Positions 23,276 to 34,554 of a stretch of DNA of 64,000 bases are shown piece after piece. Position 1 is the stretch's first letter, and each line of letters starts with the position of its first letter. The notes below the pieces were generated by a model. The model ran no database searches and had not been told where the DNA came from. It was given only the letters and a program-made list of their open reading frames with translations. Location: positions 66,754,001 to 66,818,000 of the forward strand of contig NC_133163.1 in NCBI RefSeq assembly GCF_040802235.1, given 5' to 3'. A program made the position numbers and the translations under genes. Source of the stretch: Manis javanica (lineage: Eukaryota > Chordata > Mammalia > Pholidota > Manidae).

Positions 23276-23651
23276 ACAGAAGAGAAACAAGAAGACAAGA
23301 CAGACAAATATGAGTACACATATAGAGAACACAATGTTAGGGCACCTTTTTCCAAAAAGAAACCAGATGAAGAGGCACAGCCTCTCCTGTAAAAAGGCTC
23401 CATCAGGGAGTGACCTCCTGTCTCCCACCAGATTGAAAAATAAAAGTCCAAAAAACAGAAGTGAGCGAGGGACATCTCCGTGCTCACCAAGGTGTGGGGA
23501 AAAATAGTGCATCCATCTAGTCCCCGGACCGCCAGATCAGGTTTCCACCAATAAACGGCACGAATACAAGGACACATGGCACATAAACAGGCAATCAAAC
23601 ACTGCAGTCACAGTCACACTCACCCGCATGGTCACCGGTTATGGGAGCGTG
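23276..23651 (-). other. proviral 5' leader
   Basis: About 375 bases between the primer-binding site and the gag start, where splice donor and packaging signals normally lie. No specific packaging structure could be confirmed by eye. Confidence 0.55.
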
Positions 23652-23669
23652 ATCCCAGACGAGCCCCCA
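23652..23669 (-). other. tRNA-Pro primer-binding site
   Basis: On the minus strand the 18 bases two nucleotides inside the 5' LTR read TGGGGGCTCGTCTGGGAT. This differs at one position from the classic proline-tRNA site of gammaretroviruses. It indicates that minus-strand DNA synthesis was primed by tRNA-Pro. Confidence 0.9.
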
Positions 23670-23671
23670 AA

Positions 23672-24128
23672 TGTTGGGTTGTGCAATCGACCTCCAAATA
23701 ACCGGGAGATGCATGGATGCAAAAGCAAGAGCATTTACTGGGGAGCCAGCATGCTGGGGTGTCACACTCACAGGTGGAGACCCCAAAGTACAAGTTCATT
23801 CTTCTTTTATACATAGGAATGGGGTCATGTGTAGAGTGGGCCATGCACAGAGCAGGCCATGCGCAGAGCAGAAAGGGCCATGCACAGACCGGGCCGTATG
23901 CAGACTGGGCCCAGATATGACCTAACCATCACCACAACCAACCTGCTTACCAGTCACCTGGACCCATTCCTCCAGGTGGAGCAACACTCACGACCACCAG
24001 GTGGGCAAGCCGTCCACCTTCCACTGGCCGGGAGCATCTGGCCAGCCCTGGCAACTGTGTTGTCCAAATCCCTGCAACTCCTGCAACCTCCCCCCGATGT
24101 AACCCATCTCCACAAAACAAAGTCACCT
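23672..24128 (-). mobile_element. 5' LTR of the provirus, outer edge lost
   Basis: Aligns with the 3' LTR from TGTTGGG up to 'caaagtcacct', then stops. About the first 35 bases of U3 are missing. The U3 repeat block is shorter (about five units, 23820-23919). The polyadenylation signal equivalent reads AGTAAA on the minus strand instead of AATAAA. Confidence 0.85.
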
Positions 24129-24403
24129 AGAATTTTAAAATTCTACTCCTATTTTCAATCACGTATCTGTATAAGACTGGATTTTCTTCATATGCTTCAA
24201 AACAAGTCACAACAGATTGAATACGGAAGATGAGAATCCAGTTATTTATAGTTTTTTATTATAATGAATAAATAAATACTTAAAATATTTTCTTAGTTTC
24301 AATTTATAACTTGGTAAATACTGACATATTTTTGGTTCTGAATAAAATACTTAAGAATATAGATTCCTAAGACCAAAAATGTTTGAGAAGCACTGCTCTA
24401 GCT

Positions 24404-25614
24404 ATTCTTGTTCATCTATTTCTACTTTTACCTTCATAAACACTGCAAGTTTTTCTAGAGACTTAAGGTAAGCAAAAAACAGAGAAAAGGGTAGGCCACT
24501 TTTATGATCTGCCCTGATACTTACCTTATCTAAAGCAAAAAATTGACTGCCTGATGTGAATGGGAAAGGGAAGAGGAAGAAAGAGAAGAGCCAGTGTCTC
24601 AGGATACCCAACACACGTGCAAAGCCTCCTGCGAGGTGTCAGCTCCAGCAGCACTCAGTGAGGCTGCAAACGCCTTCATCTCCATCTTCATCAGTACTAT
24701 TTCCTCTTGTCCATGTTTCTCTCGGTATTTACATGCCAATGGTTTTTAGGTATACAAATTCACATCCTACAGAGACTTCTAAATTCAGGTCTTTCTGTTT
24801 CTTTGTGTTTCAAAATACTGTCACCTCCCCAGATAAAGTTGGGGCCAGGATGCTTGTAAATAGATTGCTCTCACAGAAATGTTTCCTCTTTTATCCCTAG
24901 AGAGAGTTAAACTCTGAGGCTATTATTTCTTTGAAAGTCTTTTAAATCAGGGTTAAGCAGAAAGACTGAGCTAGAAATAAATGAAAGCCAGAAAGTAGCA
25001 GGGCAAGGAAGGGTTCACTACACGACCTCTCAGATTTCCCGCCATACAGTAAACAAGAGGATTCTCATCTTGAAAGCTCACAATGGAGGAACAACTATTA
25101 GAAATTTGACTTCCTGTTACAACTTCATTGGAATTTAGAAGTGGACCCAGCAGATCTCTGAACCACAGGGAGCATGTGGGAATTAAAATGTGGCTTTGAA
25201 ACTGCAGAGGTTTCTGACTGTCCTTTCTTGTTTGTGTGACGTTAGCAGAAGGTTGGCTCTCCAAGCCTTGGTTTTCTGTTCACTGTAAATTCCACATGGC
25301 TCAATTTCACATTGAAAGAAACAAAGTCCAGTAACCAAATTCTTTCAAGAGGAATTCCTAGGTTTACCTGCTTTTTTCAAAGCAGGAGATACAATTTGTC
25401 ATCCTCAGCAATACTTGGAATCCTCCTTTTCCTTCTTTCTCACTCCCCGGAAGCTGCTACACAGCCCACTCCCCAAACCTCCCCAAATCATTCCTCACCC
25501 CTAGCCTACCTGCCTAGCGGTTTATTTCTATCTTCTTTCTTCCTCTTCATTCCTTTTAATTCTTTATTATGTATATTATTAAAGATTTTATGTTCTCTCC
25601 ACTTTGCCCTTAGC
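24404..25614. other. unassigned intergenic sequence
   Basis: No gene or recognisable repeat. ORFs are short and featureless. Confidence 0.4.
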
Positions 25615-25680
25615 CTGTGTGGAGAAAATGGAAATTCCTGGCCAGGTTTCCCACCTGGCCTTAATACGCCCATTGTGTAC
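25615..25680 (+). mobile_element. LTR fragment related to 43294-43647
   Basis: About 60 bases starting TGTGTGGAGAAAATGGAAATT align with the beginning of the LTR at 43294 (TGTGGTGAAAATGGACATT), including the 'cctggccagg' and 'cacctg' words. The similarity ends at a CA repeat. Confidence 0.4.
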
Positions 25681-25698
25681 ACACACACACACACACAT
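25679..25698. repeat. (CA)n microsatellite
   Basis: About ten CA units, followed by catacatatatg. Confidence 0.9.
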
Positions 25699-25699
25699 A

Positions 25700-26636
25700 C
25701 ATATATGAGCCTGTTTTCACATCTATGGGATGTTTACCAGGGACAGAGGGCTAGTCAGTCAAGGGAGTACCAGCTCAAGGGAGGGGTGGAGAGGAAACAC
25801 CCATTCTCTCCTCTCCTCAGTTCCTGGTACATAATTGGTCAGGCCACCACCAGTCACCAGAGACCCACCCACAGGGTGCCTCAAAGTGCAAGGGTGGGGA
25901 GGTAGAGGGCTGTGAGAGCTGAGAGAGAGTGGTACAGGTGTGGGAGCAGGGAGTTTGGGGAGCCGAGAAGGGAAGCCTAGAGGGAGAGTGGGGAGTAAAG
26001 GAAGGCTGACGGAGGGCAGCCGCGGAGCACCAGTGCTGAGAGGATTATGCCTGTGCTGGGGAATAGGAGAGAGCAGCACCGGAGCCAGCCGCTTGTACTG
26101 ACTGGGTGGTCGCCAGGGGAAGAAACGTGGTAGGCCAGCCCCTTCTAAGAGCCCCAACTTCTTGCCTTTGCCTTTATTCAGTCTGATTGAATTCAGAAGG
26201 ATCTTGACCAGGCAGAAAACCCCCTCCTCCCAGAGCAACAGCCTGCATTCTCCGTAACAAAGGAGACCCTTCCAGTCACCCTGCGGCCCTGTTTCCCCCT
26301 GCCTGGACTGATGCAGACTTTTCCTCTCCATTCTCTTAACTCCAAGTTATGTAAACCTAAGAACCAGAGTGGAAGAGAGAAATTTCTTTTTAGAAGTGAA
26401 AGAGAGAGAAGAAACTAAAGTGGAAAGGACAAAATTCTCTAGAAAGCAAAAAGGGAAGAACACTCACATTAATGAATCTTGTGTCCACATCAAGAGTTGT
26501 TGTAAAGATGCAATGAACCAAAATACAGTATCAGACATATAAAAGCACTTCTACACATGTATGACCCCTCCCCTATTTCCTGATTCTCAATCCCAGCCAT
26601 TCATTTGAAAAGGTTCAGAAAGAGCCTGCCCAGTAG
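25700..26636. other. unassigned G-rich sequence
   Basis: A purine-biased region with many gggagg/gagag words (around 25780-26060) that opens long reading frames on both strands (197 codons + at 25312-25905; 190 codons - at 25759-26331). I see no domain and no reason to call a gene. Confidence 0.35.
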
Positions 26637-27727
26637 GTGCCACTTGGCAGGTGGATTATTTTGAGCTGAAGTCAGTCAAGGTGTAAAAGACTCAGGAGGA
26701 ACTTTTATTTCCCCCTTAACTGCCTAAATGAATTTAGAGGCCCTGGCCCAGGAAGAGAGCTATCACCAGAGATAAGTCTAGGTGGGGCAATAGGCAGTAC
26801 AGTTCAGGGAAAGAGCCAGGCTCTGGGAGAGTGAAGAAAAACTTGAGGCCAGTTTCTGTGGCCAGCTGGCAGAACAGGTTAAGTGAAAACAAACCAGATA
26901 GATTTTAGGAAAATAACTGATGGCAAAACAATGCAGTTTCTAACCAGTTCAAATCAACTAGATTCAGGATAGGGAAAACGATAACCCACAGTTATCCCAA
27001 AGCTCATTATATGCTCTTTACATACTAAAAATCACATGCTTTGACACCATGACAGTTCTGAGGCAGACCATATCAGGACAAAAAGAGGGCAAAGGTCCTT
27101 TCTCCTGCCCTCTCAAAATACCCTCTCTCTTCCACCTTCTGCTTAAATTCCAGCTATAAGATCCAGCTAAAAGATTACTGGACCCTAAATTCACCATGCT
27201 GCTCACCTCGAGCACATTTGCACTCCCTCCTTGAGTGTGTACTTCTGTTTTATTAAACTATTAAACTACTCTTTGCTTGCACCTGCTTGACCCACTCATG
27301 AATTCTTTCTCAATTGGAGTCAAGAACCCTCTCCCAGGTTCTGGTCTCACCTAGCATACAAAGAGATCTCCCCAGATTAGATTTCCTGACAACAGGTGCA
27401 GTTAACTCAGAGGGAGCTCAGCAGGGCCTGGAGATCAAATTTCTCTCCATGTCCTATTGTCTCTGGATGGCATGGCAAACATTTGTTTACCAAACATTTG
27501 TTCTTCCCATCTTACTGTTAACTGTCTTCCTCCCCAGTGATGTCTAGACCCCTATCCCCTTCTTTTCTCAAGATGACATATAAGCCTCAATTGCCTGCCT
27601 GTCTCATATTTTTGTAGGGCTCCTGTGTGAACAAAATTAAAATTGTTTTTCTCCTGTTAGTCTGCCTTATGTCAATTTACCAGCCTAAGAACCTAGAACA
27701 GTAGAGGAAAAATTTTCCTCCCCAACA
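26637..27727 (+). mobile_element. one or two endogenous retrovirus LTRs
   Basis: Begins around TGCCACTTGGCAGG and ends 'gaggaaaaattttcctccccaaca', an LTR-type 3' end shared with the other LTRs here. 'ttattaaactattaaactac' (about 27250) and 'caaaattaaaattgtttttctc' (about 27635) look like two polyadenylation regions, so two LTRs may be joined or nested. Family not assigned. Confidence 0.45.
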
Positions 27728-28734
27728 CGTTCAATAAACATTTATCAAAAGCCTATTTTAGATGCTATAAGAGCTTACAGTGAAAAAAGGATGATCCTTT
27801 AAACAGAAGTTAAAATCAAGTCTGGAGACAGGAACACAAGTTTCAAGACTGCAGTTGTTCAAGCAAACTTATAGAACACTTAAATCAGGAAATGAAAAAC
27901 CCCAAGAATAGGAAAGACAATGAGTTGGTAGAATGGATTTGAACTTGATTGATGATTTGAGGTGGAAAGTGGAACGGAAAACAAAGCTGAATTTCTGGTT
28001 TATATAGCCTGGTTTGAGAAAAGACTGGAGAAGGAACTGGTTGGAAGAACTTTCACAATAGCCTACAATTGGACATGCTGTTCTGGATATTTGGAAAGAG
28101 TGGTTAAGTTTATTTAACAAACTTCTGTTGCCCAACCATCCTACATGAGGAGGTGTGATAGGAATACAGTCTGTGTCCTAGTTTTCTCATTTGTAAGATA
28201 AGAATAGCAACATTCACCCAGCTCCTAAATCTGGATACTGTACAGCTGTGGAGGGACACTTGAGATCCTTGTGAGAGCCCCTGAGATTTCTAGTGGGTCT
28301 TGAATCCTTTTTGAATTTTGCCTATATAGATTGATGTCTTAGTATAGGTTAATTCATACAGAATTGCTGATTTTGTACTATCTTGACCTACAAAAAAGGG
28401 CAGTTTCCCATGGTTTGCTTCAACCATGTTGTGTGATAACACTTTAGGAGGAAATTTTGATGGTCACATCATTTTCCAAATCTATTGGAGTGGTTGTTGG
28501 TCCTAGAAGGATATTACCTAATTTTACTACTGAGCTTAAAGAGGCAGAGATGGTTTAAGACTTCATTTGCAATTTAATAAGTATTATGATTATGAAAGAT
28601 GGGTTGCTATAAGAAAAAAATGTACTTTTTGTCTACATTTTAAATTATAACACATTCATATTGTATTTTACAACTTATAAAGAGTTACTACCCACACTTA
28701 ATCTTTTCCTTATAACTATGCTGTTAGATAAACA
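27728..28734. other. unassigned intergenic sequence
   Basis: No gene, RNA or repeat family recognised. Confidence 0.4.
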
Positions 28735-28845
28735 GTGCCAATCTAATTATTCCCATTTTACAGATGAGTAAACAGGCTAGGATACATTGGTTGATCATGT
28801 ATGTTTTAAGCAGCAGTCAGGACTTGAATCTAGGGCTAGAGATCC
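28735..28845 (-). mobile_element. MIR SINE relic
   Basis: The + strand reads 'attattcccattttacagat' followed by 'gagtaaacaggctagg' and 'caggacttgaatctagggct', the reverse complement of the MIR core and 5' half. Confidence 0.7.
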
Positions 28846-29007
28846 ACTTAGACAAATTAGAAATTATGACAGACAGATACCTAAGAATTTTTTGTAAGCA
28901 GCTAGATACTTTATGTTAATCTGGAGGTATTTCTACCTTTGTGTTGAGTATATTTTGAAATTAATTTACTTTCATGTGGTGGGAGAAGTAAAAAGGAGGA
29001 CAGACAT

Positions 29008-29890
29008 TGTTCTCAAATAACTGCTTGTTAACCAGGCCTCATTCCTTTGTAGCATCTTCCTTAAGAAAAATGAGAGACTTAGGACTCTTTCCTTGACCCA
29101 ATTTCCAGTCAGGCTCTTCTGAACCCTCTTCTCAACTAGGCCTTGACCTTTGGACTTCTGTGTCTGTTTTTTTCCATCACCTAATTTTAGAAAGAATCCT
29201 GCTAAGTCAGTTGAGAGAGTCCCCTACCCTTGATGTCTGTGTTGTCCCAAAGTCCCGAATCCCAAGGAGACCACCAAGGAGCCAACACCGATGCAAAAGC
29301 AAAAGAGCCTTTATTGGAGCTAGCCCGAGCTCAATCTCATACCCGTGCCAACACAGTGGCCAGGTGCCAGAGAAAGAGAGCGCATTTTCCCCAGAACAAA
29401 GGTTTTATGGGTTTCCAGGGCGGTTTGGGGGTGGGGGGTGATGGCCGTGGCTCTGGCTGATTGGCTGGGCCTGGGGTTAGTTGGGGGGTGATGAGTCATG
29501 GCTTTGGTCAATTGGCAGGGTCTAGGGGTGATGGGTGTACTTCTTGCTGACTGGAGGGGAGAGAGAGACCAAGCTCCGATTGGGTGAAATAGGATCCGGG
29601 TCCCAATTGGCTAAAATAGAATCTGGGAGCTTGCCCTTTCAGTCTGAGCACCCAGGCCTGCCTTCAGCAAGAATCAGGTTGGTTTAACCAGGATCCCTGA
29701 TGTTTCCTTTTAGTAATCTTCCATCTACTGACCCCACCTTCCCCTTGGCTATAAATCCTCACTCAATCATGCCGTATTTGGAACTGATTTCATTTTTTTA
29801 CTGAGGTCTCTTTTCTCTTATTTCAGTAGTTACTGAATAAAATCTGTTTATACTGACTCAAGTACGGTCTGGTTCTGGTTTCCTTTAACA
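29008..29890 (+). mobile_element. ERV LTR, interrupted by a second LTR
   Basis: Starts TGTTCTC and ends TTTAACA, flanked by a perfect 6-bp duplication agacat (29002-29007 and 29891-29896). Promoter-like 'ggctataaatcc' lies near 29748 and 'ctgaataaaatctg' near 29833, in correct order for a + strand LTR. Without the nested insert it is about 476 bp. Confidence 0.7.
29240..29641 (-). mobile_element. solo LTR (class I type) nested in the LTR above
   Basis: A 402-bp element bounded on the + strand by TGTTGTCC and CCCTTTCA, flanked by a perfect 5-bp duplication gtctg (29235-29239 and 29642-29646). On the minus strand it has four ATTGG/CCAAT boxes in U3, a CATAAAAC TATA-like box near 29400 and AATAAA at 29310-29315. 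No internal sequence remains, as after LTR-LTR recombination. Its R region resembles that of the provirus at 19937-24128. Confidence 0.85.
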
Positions 29891-29896
29891 AGACAT

Positions 29897-30479
29897 CCAG
29901 AAGTGATGTTGATTTCTGGTGTTCTTTTTTATTATAATGGTGGACTCGATGACCAATTAAGGCACCAAAGCTCAACTGCTGTTTCCCTACAATCAACTGA
30001 AAATGTAACTTGCCCCAGAGAGACTTATAAGGGATTCCTGAGTGTTTTTCGATGGACAAGGATAAGCCCTTTAAGACTCCGTACTGTGTGATCACAGGGT
30101 AAAAGACTTTTTCTGTAAAACTTCAAGTAAATCTCCATTCCTTTCTGAAGCTCAGTTTTTTCATTCATAGAAATAAGGAAGTTTGATGAGCTCAATGGTG
30201 TTCTTTTGGTTTCAGATTTCCAAAGGAAAACTGGAGTTGGGTGGAGACAATAAGCACAGGGTTGCCAATTTTTAATTTCAACGGATAAGAACTATTTAAA
30301 AAACAACATATCATTGACCGTATCACCATCATTTTGTAAGAGATGAGATACGGTAAAACTAAAAAAAAGTGTGTTGGATGTAATCTCAGAAGATATTTCC
30401 CCCCCCAAAAAAAGATAGTTGGGAACCTTCTTCAGACGTTTTCACTAGAGACCAGAGGAAACTTGGTCATGGACTGGCT
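29897..30479. other. unassigned intergenic sequence
   Basis: Nothing recognised beyond short homopolymers. Confidence 0.35.
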
Positions 30480-31005
30480 CAGGTGAAAATGAGAGCTCCA
30501 AAGGCCCCCCTATATCACAGCGTTCAGATGGTACCCGCAAATAAGGTTTTTTGACATATTAAATATTTTAAGCTGAAGGAATTTGAGAAATGGTAGGTGC
30601 AGGAAAGACTCTTTGACCTCCCCCTTCTACCTGTGAGCAGGTGTAGACTCTTCTGAGAGGTGCCCACCTTTTGCTCAGAGGAAAGGAACATCCTTATCTC
30701 TGAAGAGGGAGAGATACCAAGGGGAATCTTCTCCAACAGGCCTTGTTAAGTTTTCCCCAGTATACTAGCCTTGGCTCAAACCCTTTTGTTATTTTACAGT
30801 TTTCCATGACTTCCCACACTTTATCAAACCTAGGATAAAAAGTCTCAGGCTTAACTCCTTCAGATCTTTATTTCCTTATGAAGTTTCCCATGTCACATAA
30901 AACTTACATTGATAAATTTGTATGCTTTTCTCCTGTGATTGTCAATTTGATATTCAGTCTCCATCAGGGGCCCTAAGAGGGTTGAGGAAAAACCCTCTTA
31001 TACTC
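30480..31005 (+). mobile_element. probable ERV LTR, boundaries uncertain
   Basis: The 3' half ('cttacattgataaatttgtatgcttttctcctgtgattgtc' then 'ggttgaggaaaaaccctc') has the layout of the LTR ends at 27727 and 19186: a polyadenylation region, a T-rich stretch, then 'gaggaaaaa'. The 5' edge is a guess. Confidence 0.35.
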
Positions 31006-31308
31006 ACTTTTCCTCATTTACACCTTCTATTTCTTTATTACTAAGGGTCCAATGCATCTTGGTTAGATCTTTGATAATAATTCCATGAGTTTATCATCAA
31101 CAAATGGAGAAGGTTTTTTTGTCCAAAGCATTTCACCAAATTCAAGTATTGAGGAGAGGTGTCAGCTTCAAGATTAGAACTAGTATTAAAGAGATCCTTA
31201 AGGAAGTTTAGGGCTTCTGTATCCGATGACTTCTGTTCCTTTCTGTGATTCAAATATTTCAGCACTGTCTGGAGTTGGTGATCCTGTTTTCAAAAGGATC
31301 TAGGAGTA

Positions 31309-31311
<3 letters not shown>

Positions 31312-31344
<33 letters not shown>
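31312..31344. repeat. (GT)16 microsatellite
   Basis: About sixteen uninterrupted GT units. Confidence 0.95.
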
Positions 31345-31345
<1 letters not shown>

Positions 31346-31579
31346 TCTGGCATGGAATAAAGTTTTTTTCAGGTAAAAAAGCCACTTATTGCATTATCTT
31401 CTGCTTCCTCTCTCAGGAAACTTAAAAAAACCAAACAGCCTCTTTTAATATGGATCCAGATCTGCTTGGAAATACTATTTCCTTGTGAGTTAGAGGCAAA
31501 AAATTTAGGAAGTAATTTGAATGTCATTTTCTTCATGAAGAGGGTTAACTCTGTTCTTTAACTTAAGTTATTTTGCTCT

Positions 31580-32400
31580 TAAAATTATTTTAAAAATTAT
31601 ATGTGCTTATTGCAGGACATTTAGAAAAGCATAAAATAAAGTAAAAAATAACTCAGAATCCCACCACCTGGAGAAAACAGCCTTGAATATTTTAGTGTAT
31701 ATTCTTCCATTCTTTTTCTACAAATACGTACGCAATTTTCAAAACTGGGGTCAGACTTTACTGTTTTTAGTGCTCTTTTCACTTACAACATTGTGTGAGC
31801 AAAACATGATTTTTAACGATCATTTAATATCATTCTCCTATGAGTATACGATAATGTACTAAATCATTCTCTTGATTTTGCTTGTTTCAATTTTCTGATA
31901 TTGTATAAAAAGGTATTCTTTACATTCCTGTTCATCTTTACTCATGTCCCTATTTTTTTCCTTAGAAGAAATTCCAGTAGCAGAATGATTGAATCAAAGG
32001 GTATGTACATTTGGAAAGATTTTGATACAAACTGCTCATCAAAGAGGACATTCCCACAAATAGTGTCCAAAAGTTCCCATTTTATTATATTTACCCAGTG
32101 CTGAGTATTTTCACTATCCTAAATCTTGAGCAATTTAATGGCTGAATAATAGTATTTTATTTGCATTTCTTTGATTGCTAGTGGATTTAAAAATTATTTT
32201 CATGTTTGTAGATCTCTTTGATTTCTTATTTTGTTAATCTTCTTTAATATTGCTTATGTTTTCATCTACAGACATTTTACATTTTATGTAGTCAAAGCTG
32301 TTTACATTTACTTGCCTCTTTTTTGGCTTAGGCAAAAAAGCATTAGATTTATATTAATCTATAATTGCTTATAAATATACATATGTTTTCTGATTTTGAA
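31580..32400 (-). mobile_element. old L1 3' region, antisense
   Basis: The + strand shows the familiar reverse complement of an old L1 3' region: 'cacctggagaaaacagcc', 'catgatttttaacgatcatt', 'agaagaaattccagtagcag' and 'gaatcaaagggtatgtacat'. Coding capacity is gone. Confidence 0.5.
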
Positions 32401-33696
32401 CAGGGTCTAGAATTTCCATTTTAAGGTTAAATAAAGTGGAAACCTTGCTTTATCTCAGCTTTAATCGGTGTTTCATCAATTAGTATGATGTTGTTATTGC
32501 TCTGGAATTCCTTAACTCCTGAACTATTACTTTTCTTATCATGTCTTTATTGTTTTTCTCCATAAATATTATTAAGATTATCTGATATTTTTGTATTTTA
32601 GAGACAAAACTTGACTCTGTGCAGATCATCAAGCTCCCAAATAAACATTAAAAAGATATCTTGAATATGCAATTTTGATTTAAGATGTCATTTTAATAGT
32701 CTCCATAAAAATGCTAGATACATATACAGTTTACTACTTTGTTCTTCCCCTTTATTCATGTGGTTACTATTATTATTATTTACTGCAATTGAATATTCTT
32801 AGTATATTTACAGCATATTTGACACTTCACCAATTAGGTCATCTCTACTTCATTTTTCTCTGGGTTAAATATGTGCAAATTTTAAAACAGTCCAAACATA
32901 TTAATTATTGAAATGTATAATATTTTGAATTATCATTTCTGGGTTCTTAAATATGGCCAATTTCTGACAACATAGATAGAAGAGTGAGATGAAAGAAGCC
33001 AGAAGAACTCTGTCAAATATCATGTAGTTTCAGCAATAACTATTTTAGTAAAGATCATTTCACAGTGTGATTGATTTCATTCAGCTAGAAGGAATTCCTT
33101 CACTGTTTTAGACAGCAGATATGTATTCACTAGGATCTCAAGTTCAAGTCTCAGAAGTGTTTTGCTTAGCAACCTCCCAAGCTATACTAATTGAGGGTGA
33201 GTTTGAAGAATGTCAGTGTCTCCCAGATTACTTCTGATGTTTCTTTCCTGACTGCACTTGGCTTTCTATTTCTATCTTTATATAATTTCTCTAACTCTTG
33301 TCTTTTAGCTTTTCTTTTCAACAACTACTTTGTCCCCATCTTCTTAAAAAGTGCTTCCAGAGTTGGTGAGATGATAAGGATTCCAGCTTCAAGGATGATG
33401 ATTGTAGAATCAGTGTTATGCAGGCCAATGGTTGCATGCAAAATAATTTTGAATATCAAGGTCACAAATGGGGGTACTACTCAAAACTGAGAAGGAAATA
33501 CAATGTGCCTGGCAGAAACTGTAATTGAACCCTGGTCTTTGCTTCAGACAAAATGCCTTCACTTTAATCTATCCCCTCTCTTTTTTGCTTTTGGCCAAAG
33601 TCAATGAAAATCTCCTAATTTCACACAAATAATTAAGGTGGTTTCCAGACCTCACTTGAAGTGTGACTTCTTCCTCCAGTAATAACATTTCAAAAT
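32401..33696. other. AT-rich sequence, probably degraded L1, otherwise unassigned
   Basis: Parts near 32450-32600 look like antisense L1, but too diverged for a firm call. No genes seen. Confidence 0.3.
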
Positions 33697-33709
33697 AGTA
33701 GTAGAGTAA

Positions 33710-34080
33710 CTTATTTTTGGAGTATAAAGATGAAGCAAAACAGAAGGAACAAAATAGCAATAGACTCATAGGTACCGAGAAAGGACGAGTGGTAACCAAG
33801 GGGAGGGGTTGGAGCAGATGTGGGAGAGAGTGAAGGGGATAAAGGGGCACAATAATTTGCAATCACAATTATAAGCTAGTCACGGGGCAGTAGTACAGCA
33901 TGTAGAATATAGTTAATGATTCTATAATGTCTTAATATATTGATGGATAGCAACCATGCTAGAGGAGGTGAGAATTTTATAATATGGGTAACTGTTGAAC
34001 CACTGTGTTGTACATTTGAAACCACTATAAGATTGTATATCAATGATACTTTAATAAAAAAAGAGAGAGAGAAAAAAAGT
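33710..34080 (+). mobile_element. L1 3'-UTR insertion with target duplication
   Basis: Carries 'atagactcataggtaccgag', 'ggggataaaggggcacaata', 'gaaccactgtgttgtacatt' and 'ataagattgtatatcaatga' before a tail of A and GA repeats. A 13-bp flank agtagtagagtaa (33697-33709) recurs as agtagtggagtaa (34081-34093), with 12 of 13 matching. This is a 5'-truncated L1 of moderate age. Confidence 0.7.
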
Positions 34081-34239
34081 AGTAGTGGAGTAAAGAACTG
34101 AGTTTTTCTATTCTTATCCAGCAAAATACATCACAATTGTTGCCACAGGAAGGAGCCACAGGACCCCCACATCTCAGTGCTGAACAAACATAAACACAGT
34201 AGAGAGATATGGAAATATTTCCTATGTCACTTTTCTTAG

Positions 34240-34430
34240 GTCACTGCCCCTGATCTACAGTTGTAGTCATGTGGGGTGCTTATTATATTGTGCATTCCTG
34301 GGCCCCAAATCCAGAGATTATGATTTGGTAGGTCTCAAGTGGGGTCCAGGACTCTCAGAATTCACTAAATATTTTAACTGATTCTGATGCAGGTGATCAG
34401 AGACACCAGTTTGGCATTTTCACTATTGAC
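34240..34430 (+). mobile_element. MER5-like hAT-Charlie relic
   Basis: 'gcattcctgggccccaaatc', 'gattatgatttggtaggtct' and 'ttctgatgcaggtgatcaga' follow the MER5 order. The inverted repeats are degraded. Confidence 0.5.
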
Positions 34431-34554
34431 TTGCAAGTCAATCTTTGTTGTCAGACCAATAAGTCCTTATTGGTTCTATTATTGGCCACTTATGATTATT
34501 TTTGGCAACATATTATTTAAAAATTAATGTATGCAACTTGTTTTTATTTTTATT

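Larger units (their letters stand above)
19937..24128 (-). mobile_element. defective gammaretrovirus-like provirus (class I ERV)
   Basis: A minus-strand provirus of about 4.2 kb. From right to left it has a 5' LTR, tRNA-Pro primer-binding site, leader, gag, protease, reverse transcriptase, integrase core, env transmembrane tail, polypurine tract and 3' LTR. It is far shorter than a full gammaretrovirus (8-9 kb). The RT end, RNase H, integrase N-terminus and nearly all of env are deleted, and gag, pro and pol have stops. The two LTRs differ at roughly 8% of positions over a 110-base stretch compared by eye, so it is not recent. No target duplication was found, because the outer edge of the 5' LTR is lost. 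Confidence 0.85.
18475..24395 (+). mobile_element. hAT-Charlie transposon, split into three pieces
   Basis: Pieces at about 18475-18670, 19187-19936 and 24129-24395 belong to one element. The right end reads GTTTGAGAAGCACTG and the left end CGGTATTTCTTAAAGTT, degraded hAT-type inverted repeats. Eight-base flanks cactagct (18467-18474) and ctctagct (24396-24403) match at 7 of 8 positions, the size of a hAT target duplication. The middle piece runs in the direction of a Charlie-type transposase gene (for example around 19600-19680) with frameshifts and stops, so it is dead. An LTR and a provirus were inserted later. Confidence 0.65.

Noticed and set aside
19937-24128. Provirus as a possibly functional retrovirus
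   Set aside because: Gag stops early, the protease active site is changed, RT lacks its C-terminus, RNase H is gone, and env is almost entirely deleted.
25312-26331. 197-codon + ORF and 190-codon - ORF
   Set aside because: Purine-biased sequence and a CA repeat open both strands. There are no domains, and part of the + ORF lies in an LTR fragment.
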